Positions 1 through 8,294 of a DNA stretch of 64,000 bases are shown piece after piece. The notes under the pieces were generated by a model. It had not been told where the DNA came from. It saw only the letters and a program-made list of their open reading frames with translations, and did not search any database. The first letter of the stretch is position 1. Each line of letters opens with the position of its first letter. The position numbers and the translations under genes are program-made. Source of the DNA: JALEFZ01 sp039817415. GTDB lineage: Bacteria > Bacteroidota > Bacteroidia > J057. The DNA is taken from contig JBCBVV010000009.1 in the NCBI GenBank assembly GCA_039817415.1, positions 62,001 through 126,000 on the forward strand, written 5' to 3'.

Positions 1-2
1 GG

Positions 3-236
3 AGAAATATAACACTCATTTCTGGGCAGAAAATCATTCAGAGCTGGCGAACGGTGGAATTTTCAGAAGATGATGAGGATTCATTGCTGGTCTTAACATT
101 TGAGGAAGAGGCTGGTGGCTGCAAACTGATCCTGCATCATTCCAATATTCCTTCAGGGCAAACCACCTATAAACAAGGTTGGGTTGATAATTATTTCCTG
201 CCTATGGAAACATATTTTTCGAGATCAAAGATTTAG
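3..236 (+). CDS. AHSA1/SRPBCC-domain protein, C-terminal fragment
   Basis: The reading frame is open from the window edge (base 3) to the TAG at 234-236, so this is the 3' end of a gene that starts outside the window. The visible residues include IIQSWRT, then GGCKLILHH, then QGWVDNYFLPMETYF. This is the pattern of the last strands and C-terminal helix of the AHSA1 (Hsp90-ATPase-activator-like) SRPBCC fold, a hydrophobic ligand-binding cup. A GTG at 54 could be mistaken for a start, but conserved family residues lie upstream of it. The ligand and role are unknown. The next gene on the same strand begins 130 bases downstream. Confidence 0.7.
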   Translation, partial: RNITLISGQKIIQSWRTVEFSEDDEDSLLVLTFEEEAGGCKLILHHSNIPSGQTTYKQGWVDNYFLPMETYFSRSKI

Positions 237-366
237 TTTCCTATTGTTCGAGGGTGGGATTAACATTTTTCAGGAATTTGCTTACTTTTCCATACATTTT
301 TGGAAGTTGTTCCAACTTAAAGGAGACATATTCTCCCCTTCCATCAACTAATTCAAATTAGCTTCT

Positions 367-2376
367 ATGAAAGAGTCATTAATCGCCATGAACATGAAAG
401 TCATCTATGCTATTCTATTATATGCTACAATGGTTGTTTCTGGATATGCTCAGCCCATTTCTGTTAGCTCCCCTAACCAGAAACTCACCTTAGAGGTGAA
501 TGTAGGGGATGATATTGCTTGGACTGTCAAGCTTGCCAATCAGGTCATTGTCAAGAAAGTAGTTGTTTCCATGGATATGGGGAATGAAAGGGTGTTGGGG
601 GAAAAATCAAGACTCAAAAAGCAAAAGGTAAATCTTCTCGAAGAAAGCATGCAGTTACAGATCCCCAATAAAAACGCCGAAATCAATACGCGTTGTAATC
701 AATTGCTGCTCACCTTCAAGGAGAAGTTCCAGCTTGAAATGCGAGTATACAACGACGGAGTTGCATATCGATTCATTGATCAATTGGATGAATCGCAGGA
801 TGTTTATGGAGAGCGAATGAATATTCAACTGCCTTTAGAAAGTCGATCAAGGTTTCCAGAGGAGGAGTCCCTCTACTCTCACAATGAGCGTGAATACAAA
901 GAACTGGACATAAAAAATATTGAGAAAGGGCGTTTCTGTAGCTTACCTGTTATGTTCGAAACAGGGGAAACTAAAGTCCTATTCACAGAAGCCTCACTAC
1001 ATAATTATCCTGGGATGTTTCTTGAAAAGTCCAAAGGTGAAAACTCTTTTGAGACTAAGTTTACCAATTATGTATTGGAGGCCATTCCAGACGAGTCTAC
1101 CACACCGGATAGAAGCCAAATTCTTAAGCGTCAAGCTGAATATATAGCCAAAACCGAGGGGGCAAGATCTTTCCCTTGGAGGGTATTTATGATTTCGGAT
1201 GACGACAGGACTTTCGTTTCCTCAGACTTGGTTACGGCTCTTTCTCAACCTTCAAAAATGGAGGATGTGTCATGGATTAAGCCAGGGAAAGTCGCTTGGG
1301 ACTGGTACAATGCCAACAATATTTATGGAGTTGATTTTGAGGCAGGCCTGAATCAGGAAACCTATAAATACTACATTGATTTCGCCTCCCAAAACAATAT
1401 CGAGTATGTTATCCTTGACGAAGGTTGGACAAAGTCAACCACTGAAATCATGGAAGACAATACCGAAATGGATGTTCCCGCCCTTATCCAATATGCTAAA
1501 TCAAAAAACGTAGGGATTATTCTTTGGGTGCTATGGAAACCCTTGGATGAGAACACTGAAGAAATCCTGAAATTATACAGTGATTGGGGAGCAGCTGGGG
1601 TAAAAGTAGACTTTATGCAGAGAAATGACCAGTATATGGTTAAGTCCTATGAAGTTATAGCTGAGGTAGCTGCTAAGTATAAACTCATGGTAGACTACCA
1701 TGGAGCCTTCAAGCCTTCCGGAATCGAAAGGGTGTGGCCCAATGTGGTAAACTATGAAGGGGTACTGGGAAATGAGCAAAACAAATGGACAGACATCGTA
1801 GATCCTGAGCACAATACCACCTTGCCATTTATCCGTATGGCTGCTGGCCCGATGGACTTTACACCCGGTGCAATGATCAACATGAATAAAAAGGACTATG
1901 AAACTGGAAAAGCCAATTATGCAGCCTTGTTTACACGCCCCATGGCTTATGGAACTCGTGCACATCAGGTAGCCATGTATGTGGTGTATGAGGCCCCACT
2001 TCAAATGATGTGTGAGTCCCCAACCATTTACATGAAAGAACAGGAAACTGTTGACTTCATGACCCAGATTCCAACGACTTGGGACGAAACGGTTGTGCTA
2101 GAAGGAAAAGTAGCTGATTACATAGTGGTGGCCAGAAGACATGGAGATGACTGGTACATAGGAGCTATGACAGATTGGACAGCTAGAGAGTTTGAGATAG
2201 ACTTGAGCTTTTTAGGAGAAGGAAACTATCAGATGTTTTCTATGAAGGATGGGGTTAATGCCCATCGAAATGCCCAAGATTATAAGCTGAGTGTAGACGG
2301 GGTAAGTAAATCTTCTAGTTTGAAAATGGACCTCTCAAGTGGTGGTGGCTATGTTGCCATTCTAAAAAAGAAATAA
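367..2376 (+). CDS. GH97 family glycoside hydrolase (SusB-like; probably alpha-galactosidase type)
   Basis: A 669-residue exported glycosidase, close to the usual GH97 length. An N-terminal signal peptide ends near SGYAQ (residues 25-29), followed by a beta-sandwich and a TIM barrel with WDWYN, ILDEGW and a C-terminal beta domain. In GH97, inverting alpha-glucosidases such as SusB use glutamates as base. Retaining alpha-galactosidases use an aspartate in the GVKVDF motif plus a glutamate. Here GVKVDFM places Asp415 and NYEGVLGNE places Glu470, matching the nucleophile and acid/base I recall for B. thetaiotaomicron BtGal97b. It probably acts in the periplasm on alpha-galactosides. Start codons at 388 or 394 are also plausible. 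No susC/susD genes are adjacent, and a terminator follows. Confidence 0.9.
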   Translation: MKESLIAMNMKVIYAILLYATMVVSGYAQPISVSSPNQKLTLEVNVGDDIAWTVKLANQVIVKKVVVSMDMGNERVLGEKSRLKKQKVNLLEESMQLQIPNKNAEINTRCNQLLLTFKEKFQLEMRVYNDGVAYRFIDQLDESQDVYGERMNIQLPLESRSRFPEEESLYSHNEREYKELDIKNIEKGRFCSLPVMFETGETKVLFTEASLHNYPGMFLEKSKGENSFETKFTNYVLEAIPDESTTPDRSQILKRQAEYIAKTEGARSFPWRVFMISDDDRTFVSSDLVTALSQPSKMEDVSWIKPGKVAWDWYNANNIYGVDFEAGLNQETYKYYIDFASQNNIEYVILDEGWTKSTTEIMEDNTEMDVPALIQYAKSKNVGIILWVLWKPLDENTEEILKLYSDWGAAGVKVDFMQRNDQYMVKSYEVIAEVAAKYKLMVDYHGAFKPSGIERVWPNVVNYEGVLGNEQNKWTDIVDPEHNTTLPFIRMAAGPMDFTPGAMINMNKKDYETGKANYAALFTRPMAYGTRAHQVAMYVVYEAPLQMMCESPTIYMKEQETVDFMTQIPTTWDETVVLEGKVADYIVVARRHGDDWYIGAMTDWTAREFEIDLSFLGEGNYQMFSMKDGVNAHRNAQDYKLSVDGVSKSSSLKMDLSSGGGYVAILKKK

Positions 2377-2413
2377 AAGGAATACGATCATTCGTCCTTG
2401 ATTCCAATACATT

Positions 2414-2447
2414 TGTCCTGACGTTAACTTGTCAGGACATTTTTTTT
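2414..2447 (+). terminator. Rho-independent terminator after the GH97 gene
   Basis: A 9-bp perfect stem (tgtcctgac / gtcaggaca, 2414-2422 with 2431-2439) closes an 8-base loop and runs directly into eight T residues. It lies 38 bases after the GH97 stop codon and just before the acetyltransferase gene, so the two are probably separate transcription units. Confidence 0.85.
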
Positions 2448-2468
2448 GACTTAATACCTTCAATACAG

Positions 2469-2942
2469 ATGAATATATCCTTTACCACTGATCGCAATCC
2501 CGTGCTTTTGGCTAGGCTAAACAGAACAGTCCACAACAAGCACGCCTTTGATCATCCGGATGTGTTCAAGCCACATAAACAGGATGAAATGGAGAAATGG
2601 TTCAGGACTTTTTTACAACGTGAAAATGTCTTTCCTGTAATCATGGTAGTGGAAGGGGAAGCCATAGGCTATGCCCTGCTAGAACATCAAATCCCACATC
2701 CTCAAAGTCCCCATCATCAGCCCGAGCATGAAGTGATCTTTGTAGACCAAATGAGCATAGAACCAGCCTACCAGAATCAAGGATATGGGCTCAAACTCAT
2801 GGACTATATCAAGAGATTCGCCCATAGAAGGGGAGTAAAGAAAATACAATTGGATGTCTGGAGCGACAATGCACAGGGAAAGGCCTTTTACCTGAAAGCT
2901 GGATTTTCAACTTACCGAGAAATGATGGAAATAAACTTATAA
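2469..2942 (+). CDS. GNAT family N-acetyltransferase
   Basis: A 157-residue protein, the normal size for a single GNAT domain. The acetyl-CoA pyrophosphate-binding loop is visible as QNQGYG (residues 102-107), preceded by the beta-4 strand VDQMSIEPAY and followed by the typical C-terminal half with NAQGKAFYLKAGF. It transfers an acyl group from acyl-CoA to an amine, but the substrate cannot be read from the sequence. A His-rich linker (PHPQSPHHQPEHE, about residues 77-89) is unusual but lies in a loop. The gene converges with, and overlaps by 6 bases, the transporter permease on the other strand. Confidence 0.88.
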   Translation: MNISFTTDRNPVLLARLNRTVHNKHAFDHPDVFKPHKQDEMEKWFRTFLQRENVFPVIMVVEGEAIGYALLEHQIPHPQSPHHQPEHEVIFVDQMSIEPAYQNQGYGLKLMDYIKRFAHRRGVKKIQLDVWSDNAQGKAFYLKAGFSTYREMMEINL

Positions 2943-3944
2943 GCTTGATTGCTTTTGAAACAATAAATAAAGGAAAAAGGGGACGCCGAGGATGGCGGTA
3001 ATTATGCCAATGGGGAGACCTGCTGGGGGCAATATCCAGCGACTCAAGATATCACAGGCAGTTAGATAGATTCCTCCGAGGAGTGTTCCGAAAATCAGGT
3101 TTGGCAAATGGAGTCCTCCAAATATACTTCTGCTAAAATGAGGGATCATCATGCCTACAAAGCCAATCGGACCAGTAAAAGCCACTGTGCCACCCACGAT
3201 GAAAGATGTAAGGATCAGAAGGATGAATTTGCTTCTAATAACGGACATTCCTAGTGTTTGAGCCTGTAAATCTCCTAAGTTCATGACATCTAGCCTTCTA
3301 TGCATGAGAATGGCGCCCATCCAACCAACTACTAGCATGGCTGCTGAGACATATACGCTCTCCCAACTGGCCTTTCCCAGGCTTCCAAAGGACCAGAACA
3401 CCATTCTCCTGATCTGATCATCAGCTGCTTGTGTGTAGATCAAAACACCAGTAATGGCCGTGAAAATAGCTGAAACTGCTACCCCTGCAATCAAAAGACG
3501 GGCGTTGTCTTCAAACATCGCTCGAAAACCCAATAACATGACCAAGAGTAAGCTTGCTACCGAACCTATAGCAGCAAAGAGGGGAGTAGTCAGAATAGAA
3601 TAGGAGGCGATGGGGATGATGCCAAGGATGAGAATATTCACCCCTAAGCCAGCACCAGCTGTAAGTCCCATGATATAAGGATCAGCCAAGGGATTGCGGA
3701 TAAGAACCTGCATGAAGAATCCACTTAAGGTCAATACACCACCCGCGCAAAGGCCTAGTAGCAACCTTGGCAATCGAAGGTCCATGACGACTAGGGTTCG
3801 GTCATTCTCTTCCCCCAGAAGAATATTGACAATTTCTTGCCAGCTGATCTCCATCGTACCAGTTTGCAGGCCCATTAGGCAGACTAGAATCATCCCTGCC
3901 AGGAAGATGAAGCCCCAAAGGACATATTTACTCGTCTTTGACAA
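2937..3944 (-). CDS. FecCD-type ABC transporter permease (cobalamin or siderophore uptake)
   Basis: A 335-residue, very hydrophobic protein of the BtuC/FecCD family, with about ten membrane helices. The family pattern LRLPRLLLGLCAGGVLTLSG is followed by QVLIRNPLADPYIMGLTAGA and, near the C-terminus, GPIGFVGMMIPHFSR. It forms the inner-membrane channel for vitamin B12, haem or ferric siderophores. Its start lies inside the upstream binding-protein gene (17-base overlap), so the two are translationally coupled. The ATPase (BtuD/FecE) that normally follows is missing here, because the next gene is an unrelated acetyltransferase on the opposite strand. It must therefore borrow an ATPase encoded elsewhere. 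Confidence 0.9.
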   Translation of the reverse strand: MSKTSKYVLWGFIFLAGMILVCLMGLQTGTMEISWQEIVNILLGEENDRTLVVMDLRLPRLLLGLCAGGVLTLSGFFMQVLIRNPLADPYIMGLTAGAGLGVNILILGIIPIASYSILTTPLFAAIGSVASLLLVMLLGFRAMFEDNARLLIAGVAVSAIFTAITGVLIYTQAADDQIRRMVFWSFGSLGKASWESVYVSAAMLVVGWMGAILMHRRLDVMNLGDLQAQTLGMSVIRSKFILLILTSFIVGGTVAFTGPIGFVGMMIPHFSRSIFGGLHLPNLIFGTLLGGIYLTACDILSRWILPPAGLPIGIITAILGVPFFLYLLFQKQSSL

Positions 3945-4869
3945 ACTCCTCAGGGGTAAGTTGTGAATGAAAAATCTGCGTCAGCATCATCAATCCCTGA
4001 ACAACTCTTGGACCAGGGCGATAAATCAGATCAGGATCTACAATGTGGACCTGGTTATTTTTTTCAGCCACTGTATAGTAGAGGCTGGGGAAGTTAGTCA
4101 GAAAGTCTGCATAGACTTGGTCATTACTTGATGGAAGGATGAGATATTCTGGCTTACTGGCCAAAAAGGCTTCTGGTGTAATCGTTTCGTAGGGCTTGTT
4201 CGTTTGTGCAAAAGCATTTTTAGCCCCTGCCTTTTTGATGAGCTCATTCAAATAGCCTCTTCCTCCGGCCACCATGAGGGGATCATTGTTTGTGATGAGT
4301 AGAATGGTATTGTATTTGACCAGATTCTCTGTTTTCTCACTAATCTTTTTTTCCAGAGCTGAGAGCGAGTCTGCTACAACATTAGCCCTTTCTTCCACAT
4401 CCAGTACTTCTCCCAATTTCCTTATTCCTCTAAAAATATCGGCCACAGATTTATAGGACTGCTGGTAAACCGGGATACCAAGTCTTTCCAATTGGCTGAT
4501 GTCATCTGGTGTGAAAATCTCATCTGTGGTAAGCAGAAGTTCTGCACCTGAAGCTTTGATCTGTTCAAGATCTAAAGATGGATAGGTAATGATCTCATCC
4601 TTGTACAAGGCCGCATCTGGATAGTCGCAGGCCTGTGATCTACCGATCAATTTATCTCCTGCCCCAATAGCAAAGACTATCTCTGTAATGTTTGGGGCAA
4701 GGGATATGACTTTGGTTGGCTTTTTGGAAAGACGAATGGTATTTCCCTTGTCATCGGTAAATTGTTGGGAAATAAATGGGGCATCCTCAATCTCCTTTTT
4801 CTTTTGGCTGTCATTTGAACAGGAACAAAAAAAAAGGCTTGAAATCACTAAAAGAATGGCAAATCTCAT
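3928..4869 (-). CDS. BtuF-like substrate-binding lipoprotein (cobalamin/iron ABC transporter)
   Basis: A 313-residue protein beginning with a lipoprotein signal peptide whose lipobox ends at Cys15 or Cys17 (LFFCSC). The helical-backbone metal-receptor fold is shown by RLSKKPTKVISLAPNITEIV, GAGDKLIGRSQACDYP and the C-terminal RPGPRVVQGL. These features fit BtuF (vitamin B12) best, though siderophore or haem binding cannot be excluded. In this phylum such proteins sit on the periplasmic side of a membrane. It is the first gene of a two-gene operon with the FecCD permease. No cobalamin riboswitch is recognisable in the 94 bases upstream. Confidence 0.87.
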   Translation of the reverse strand: MRFAILLVISSLFFCSCSNDSQKKKEIEDAPFISQQFTDDKGNTIRLSKKPTKVISLAPNITEIVFAIGAGDKLIGRSQACDYPDAALYKDEIITYPSLDLEQIKASGAELLLTTDEIFTPDDISQLERLGIPVYQQSYKSVADIFRGIRKLGEVLDVEERANVVADSLSALEKKISEKTENLVKYNTILLITNNDPLMVAGGRGYLNELIKKAGAKNAFAQTNKPYETITPEAFLASKPEYLILPSSNDQVYADFLTNFPSLYYTVAEKNNQVHIVDPDLIYRPGPRVVQGLMMLTQIFHSQLTPEEFVKDE

Positions 4870-4963
4870 AGGGCAAAGTTAGGAAGCTTGAAGCAACTAG
4901 CCAATACAGCCTAGATCTTTCCTGCTTTTCCCTTAAATTACTTATTCCCTAAACCAAAAGTTT

Positions 4964-5380
4964 ATGATGCCAAGGCTGGTATATGCATTGTGGGCTATCT
5001 CAATGGCCATTTTTATCATCGGATTTTTATTCAAAATCCTGAATTGGCCTTATGAGGAGGAGATACTATTATCAGGCTTAATCATTTGGGGCGTGTATTT
5101 GGTCCTTTTCTTCCTAGATACCCTACAAAAAAGAAAAAAGCTCAAGCTAATTGCCTTTCTACAACGACTTTTCAGCCAGTTAGGACTTAGCTTCTTGTTG
5201 ATCGGTTATATGCTCAGGATTTTCCATTGGCCTTATGACACGATTGTCATTTACGCGGGTATGGTAATCGGCTTACTTTACTTCGGGATTTCCTTTTTTG
5301 TAAAAGAAGAGGAACCTGATACAGAAGAAGAGGACAGTCTAATCGATCAAATTGGTAAAAAAGATTCATCTGTAAATTAA
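4964..5380 (+). CDS. GldL-like membrane protein with a duplicated helical hairpin
   Basis: A 138-residue protein with four predicted membrane helices made of two repeats of the same unit. Residues 17-50 (IIGFLFKILNWPY plus helix) and 79-112 (LIGYMLRIFHWPY plus helix) match each other at a 61-residue offset. The signature K/R-I-x-N/H-W-P-Y resembles the N-terminal transmembrane hairpin of GldL, a T9SS and gliding motor component (FKIMHWPG), from memory. The tail after residue 114 is acidic. The protein lacks the cytoplasmic domain of GldL, so it is a relative rather than GldL itself, and its function is unknown. It overlaps the convergent OmpA-like gene by 4 bases. Confidence 0.7.
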   Translation: MMPRLVYALWAISMAIFIIGFLFKILNWPYEEEILLSGLIIWGVYLVLFFLDTLQKRKKLKLIAFLQRLFSQLGLSFLLIGYMLRIFHWPYDTIVIYAGMVIGLLYFGISFFVKEEEPDTEEEDSLIDQIGKKDSSVN

Positions 5381-5844
5381 TCTTTGCCTTCTCTCCAATC
5401 CGGCTTGAGGAAAAGAGTCATGCCACTCCCAGCCAAGCAATCCTTGTCTAAGGGATTTGCGCCTCTGTCCTGAATCAAAATCTTCTTCCGAGGCATTCCC
5501 AACTTTTGGGTGAGATAATCAGTGATTTGCTTGGCCCGAACGACCCCTAGGTAGGATTTTACATTCAATTCTTGTTCACAAGTGAAGACTTGGAGGACGA
5601 TAAACGTACGCTGAATGATTTGGGGTTGTCTCAATACAACATTGACTACCTTATCCAATTCTGCTTTGCTTTCATCCTTGAGTTCAAGGGAGAATTTTTG
5701 GAAGGTCAGTAGGTGTTGGGTACCAAAAATGGCTTGTGCTGTTTCAAAGTCCACTGGGCCAGCTGGTATCTGGGCGTATGTAGCCTGTAAAAACAGAAAA
5801 GGGAGCCAAATGACTCCCCACCCTATATTATTCAGTTTCTTCAT
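5377..5844 (-). CDS. Small exported OmpA-like domain protein
   Basis: From the ATG at 5844 the protein has 155 residues and a clean signal peptide (MKKLNNIGWG... ending ATYAQ). A longer reading from 5871 has a poor N-terminus. The mature part resembles a divergent OmpA/MotB peptidoglycan-binding domain: a strand, FSLELKDESKAELDKVV, then LGVVRAKQITDYLTQKLGMPRKKI and a glycine-containing loop with RGANPLD. Cysteines in FTCEQEL and DKDCLAG may pair. The start lies inside the end of floA (17-base overlap), so translation is likely coupled to it. Anchoring is unclear because there is no lipobox or barrel. Confidence 0.65.
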   Translation of the reverse strand: MKKLNNIGWGVIWLPFLFLQATYAQIPAGPVDFETAQAIFGTQHLLTFQKFSLELKDESKAELDKVVNVVLRQPQIIQRTFIVLQVFTCEQELNVKSYLGVVRAKQITDYLTQKLGMPRKKILIQDRGANPLDKDCLAGSGMTLFLKPDWREGKD

Positions 5845-6850
5845 CAGGAGATGTTTCTTCCAGGTCAGCAAATGATTTTCTCATTTTTGTGTCAGCCTCC
5901 ATGTTTTGAAGGCGCTGATAGTCCCAAATTCCTAGATTACCCATACGGAAAGCTTCTGAAATCGCCATGGGAACTTGGGATTCTGCTTCAATCAGTTTCG
6001 CTCGCATTTCTTGCACACGGGCTTTGAAGTATTGTTCTTCTGCTACTGCTTCTGCACGTTTTTCTTCGGCCTTTGCACGGGCTACTTTGAGCTCTGCTTC
6101 GGCTTCTTTGGCTTTTAGTTCTGCTCCCTTGTTTTCTCCTATGTCAATGTCCGCAATGTCAATCGAGCGCACTTCATAGGCAGTTCCAAAGGTCAAACCC
6201 GCATTCATGATTCTTTGTGAGATAAGAGAAGGGTTCGCGAGAATTTCTTCATGGGTTTCTGCCGAACCGATCGTGGTAATAATTCCTTCTCCTACTCTGG
6301 CCACTACGGTTTCTTCACCTGCGCCACCTACCAATTTAGAAAGCTGAACGATCAGGGTAATTCTTGCCTTCACAATAAGCTGAATACCATCTTTTGCTAC
6401 TGCCTCTACCAGAGGGGAGTCGATAACTTTGGTGTTGACCGAGTCTCTTACAGCTTGTAGGACATCTCTACCTGCCAGGTCAATGGCTGCTGCTTGTTCA
6501 AAGGGTAAGCTAATTCCTGCGTTTTTGGCAGAAATTAGGGCATCTACAACAGTGGTAATGTGCCCGTTGGCAAGATGGTGGGCTTCTAAGGCATCTCGTT
6601 TGACATCGGATAGATCAGCCTTTTTGGCTTTGATCAACTCATTTACAATAATGGAGGGTTGAATTCGGCGAAGACGCATCCCGAGCAACTGGAAGATACT
6701 AATCCTTACACCCGAGAAAAGGGCTGTGATCCACAGACCAACGGGGACGTAATAGAAGAACGCCACTGTCCCTGCTACCACAAGAACAAGCCCCAGAATT
6801 TCTAGGGTCAGTTGGGTATTTTCACTGAGTTGGAGTAGGAAAAAATCCAT
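5828..6850 (-). CDS. floA: Flotillin-like protein FloA (SPFH family)
   Basis: A 340-residue protein when started at the ATG at 6850, close to the roughly 330 residues of B. subtilis FloA. The reading frame could begin at 6913, but the extra 21 residues look unrelated to the family. An N-terminal hydrophobic segment (LEILGLVLVVAGTVAFFYYV) is followed by the SPFH domain (PSIIVNELIKAKKADLSDVKRDALEAHHLANG is the family's conserved start). After that comes a long Glu/Ala-rich coiled coil (about residues 245-300) and a polar tail. FloA organises membrane microdomains and affects fluidity and secretion. It is cotranscribed with the overlapping OmpA-like gene. Confidence 0.93.
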   Translation of the reverse strand: MDFFLLQLSENTQLTLEILGLVLVVAGTVAFFYYVPVGLWITALFSGVRISIFQLLGMRLRRIQPSIIVNELIKAKKADLSDVKRDALEAHHLANGHITTVVDALISAKNAGISLPFEQAAAIDLAGRDVLQAVRDSVNTKVIDSPLVEAVAKDGIQLIVKARITLIVQLSKLVGGAGEETVVARVGEGIITTIGSAETHEEILANPSLISQRIMNAGLTFGTAYEVRSIDIADIDIGENKGAELKAKEAEAELKVARAKAEEKRAEAVAEEQYFKARVQEMRAKLIEAESQVPMAISEAFRMGNLGIWDYQRLQNMEADTKMRKSFADLEETSPDEETE

Positions 6851-6980
6851 AGAAAAAGGGCTTGTCTGCGTAGAAATCGTCCGAACCGTTTGGACGAAAA
6901 TATTAAAAATCAATGTAGTGAATAATTTTTATACGGTTCTAGCTTGTAAAAGGCCATTTATCCACCTAATTGTGGACATC

Positions 6981-7011
6981 AAAAAAGGCGCAACCCCTTA
7001 GGATGCGCCTC
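6981..7011 (-). terminator. Rho-independent terminator of the first MarR gene
   Basis: Read on the minus strand, a 7-bp stem (aggcgca / tgcgcct, arms at 7004-7010 and 6986-6992) is followed by a run of T residues (A tract 6981-6986 on the plus strand). It lies just after the stop codon of the MarR gene and ahead of floA's promoter region, so it separates the two. Confidence 0.8.
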
Positions 7012-7034
7012 TTTTATTCCTCATGTAATCTCGA

Positions 7035-7484
7035 TTAACCTTTGGCTAGTTCCAACATGCGGTTTATACTTTTTTGCACGATGTCAAAATCTGATTTGTT
7101 CATCTCACGGATGATTCCATCGGCGATATTTCTTGCGGGGGAATTGATCTCGGATAGCAGGTTCTGCCCTTTGGAAGTGGGCTTGATGTAGATTACTCTA
7201 CGATCATCTTTGGAATTTTTTCGCTTGACTAGCTTGAGCTTTTCAAGCTTGTCGATGGTAGAGGTAAGTGTGGACAGTTTAATGTTAAAATGTTCACCTA
7301 CTTCTTTCATTTTCTTTTGCTCCTGCTCTTGCAGGTAAGCAATGATGTCAACCTCCAGTTCGTTCACTGAATAGTGATCCAACAAAGATTGACGCTTAAG
7401 ATTCAGGGCTAGGACTAATTCATTGATGGTGTTTTCCAGAAAAATCGCATTGGGTTCTGGAAATAGTTTACTCACGGTACTCAT
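7035..7484 (-). CDS. MarR family transcriptional regulator (paralog A)
   Basis: A 149-residue winged-helix regulator. The recognition helix and wing are visible as KKMKEVGEHFNIKLSTLTSTIDKLEKLKLVKR followed by NSKDDRRVIYI, the classic MarR DDRR wing at about residues 95-105. It is a dimeric DNA-binding repressor or activator, often ligand responsive. It is strikingly similar to the second MarR gene 810 bases upstream, sharing KLSTLTS, the LVKR-NS-DDRRV block and KKMKE. There is no regulated partner gene next to it. A short inverted repeat (gcata / tatgc, 7506-7528) just upstream could be an operator, which is only a guess. Confidence 0.9.
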   Translation of the reverse strand: MSTVSKLFPEPNAIFLENTINELVLALNLKRQSLLDHYSVNELEVDIIAYLQEQEQKKMKEVGEHFNIKLSTLTSTIDKLEKLKLVKRKNSKDDRRVIYIKPTSKGQNLLSEINSPARNIADGIIREMNKSDFDIVQKSINRMLELAKG

Positions 7485-8182
7485 CTGGCTCGAACAATTT
7501 AAAAAGCATACAGTTTTTAACGATATGCAAAATAATACAAAAAAGGAATAATTAATAACAATAATTAAAATTTAATAATTTACCAATTTCAAAGACTTAC
7601 ATTTTCTTTAACATTTCAGAAGGAAAGTCCCTTTATTGAAATAAGTATATTCCAAAAGTAGGTAATATAATACCCATGTACATACCAGCATTTTGCAAAT
7701 GCGTACAGGGTAAGATATTTTAATATATTGTAGGATATTCCCCTTGTATAAGGCATACCTAACTCCCCAGCAGAGGCTTGAATCCGTTCAAAGGACAAGT
7801 TTTCATGGAGTAAAATTGCTACGCGGATTAAGCATAAAGAGGGTGGAAATTCAACCTCCTGCTTAGGGGGGATTTTATAGGAAACGCTTCGAATACCTTT
7901 TTATTTTGCGAGAAACAAAGTTTTTTAAATATTGGATTAAAGGGCAGATAATATTATATGATTTTTGAAAAGCCTTCTAATTTATTTTCTCATGCTTCCA
8001 AAACTCCCAATTTTTTCAATGATTATCTTTTATTTTTCACCAAAATTCAGTTGAATATATTATTTCGATTTTTGGAAGTTGATATTTTGAAGAAATGAAT
8101 GAAAATGCTCAATTCTGCTCATTTTGTCTAAAACCTTTCTTCCTCACAATTTGATCGCTTCGGTATAATAGACCTTAGGCAT
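7485..8182. other. AT-rich spacer between two MarR genes
   Basis: About 700 bases without a credible gene. The longest open frame (about 60 codons, near 7616-7798 on the minus strand) has no family features. The DNA nearest 7484 is very AT-rich, with tracts such as taattaataacaataatt, and holds the gcata/tatgc inverted repeat. It must contain the promoter of paralog A. The remainder has no terminator-like hairpins until 8183. It could hide a small RNA or be decayed DNA; I see nothing decisive. Confidence 0.4.
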
Positions 8183-8209
8183 AAAAAAATCCCGTCCGAA
8201 TGGACGGGA
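8183..8209 (-). terminator. Rho-independent terminator of the second MarR gene
   Basis: An 8-bp GC-rich stem (tcccgtcc / ggacggga, 8190-8197 and 8202-8209) with a 4-base loop. On the minus strand it runs into seven T residues (A tract 8183-8189). It is oriented to terminate transcripts from the MarR gene ending at 8295, leaving an 85-base 3' untranslated stretch. Confidence 0.85.
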
Positions 8210-8294
8210 ACAGGTTATTTTCTCAGTGTATGGGAGTAGTCCTATAAAATCGATGATCTATAAGGAGGTCTTCCCCTGTTTGTTGAATGAATTA

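Noticed and set aside
4870..4963. Possible cobalamin riboswitch before the BtuF-like gene
   Set aside because: The gap is only 94 bases, too short, and no B12-box-like sequence is visible.
7616..7798. 60-codon minus-strand frame in the MarR spacer
   Set aside because: Aromatic-rich random-looking sequence without start context; no family.
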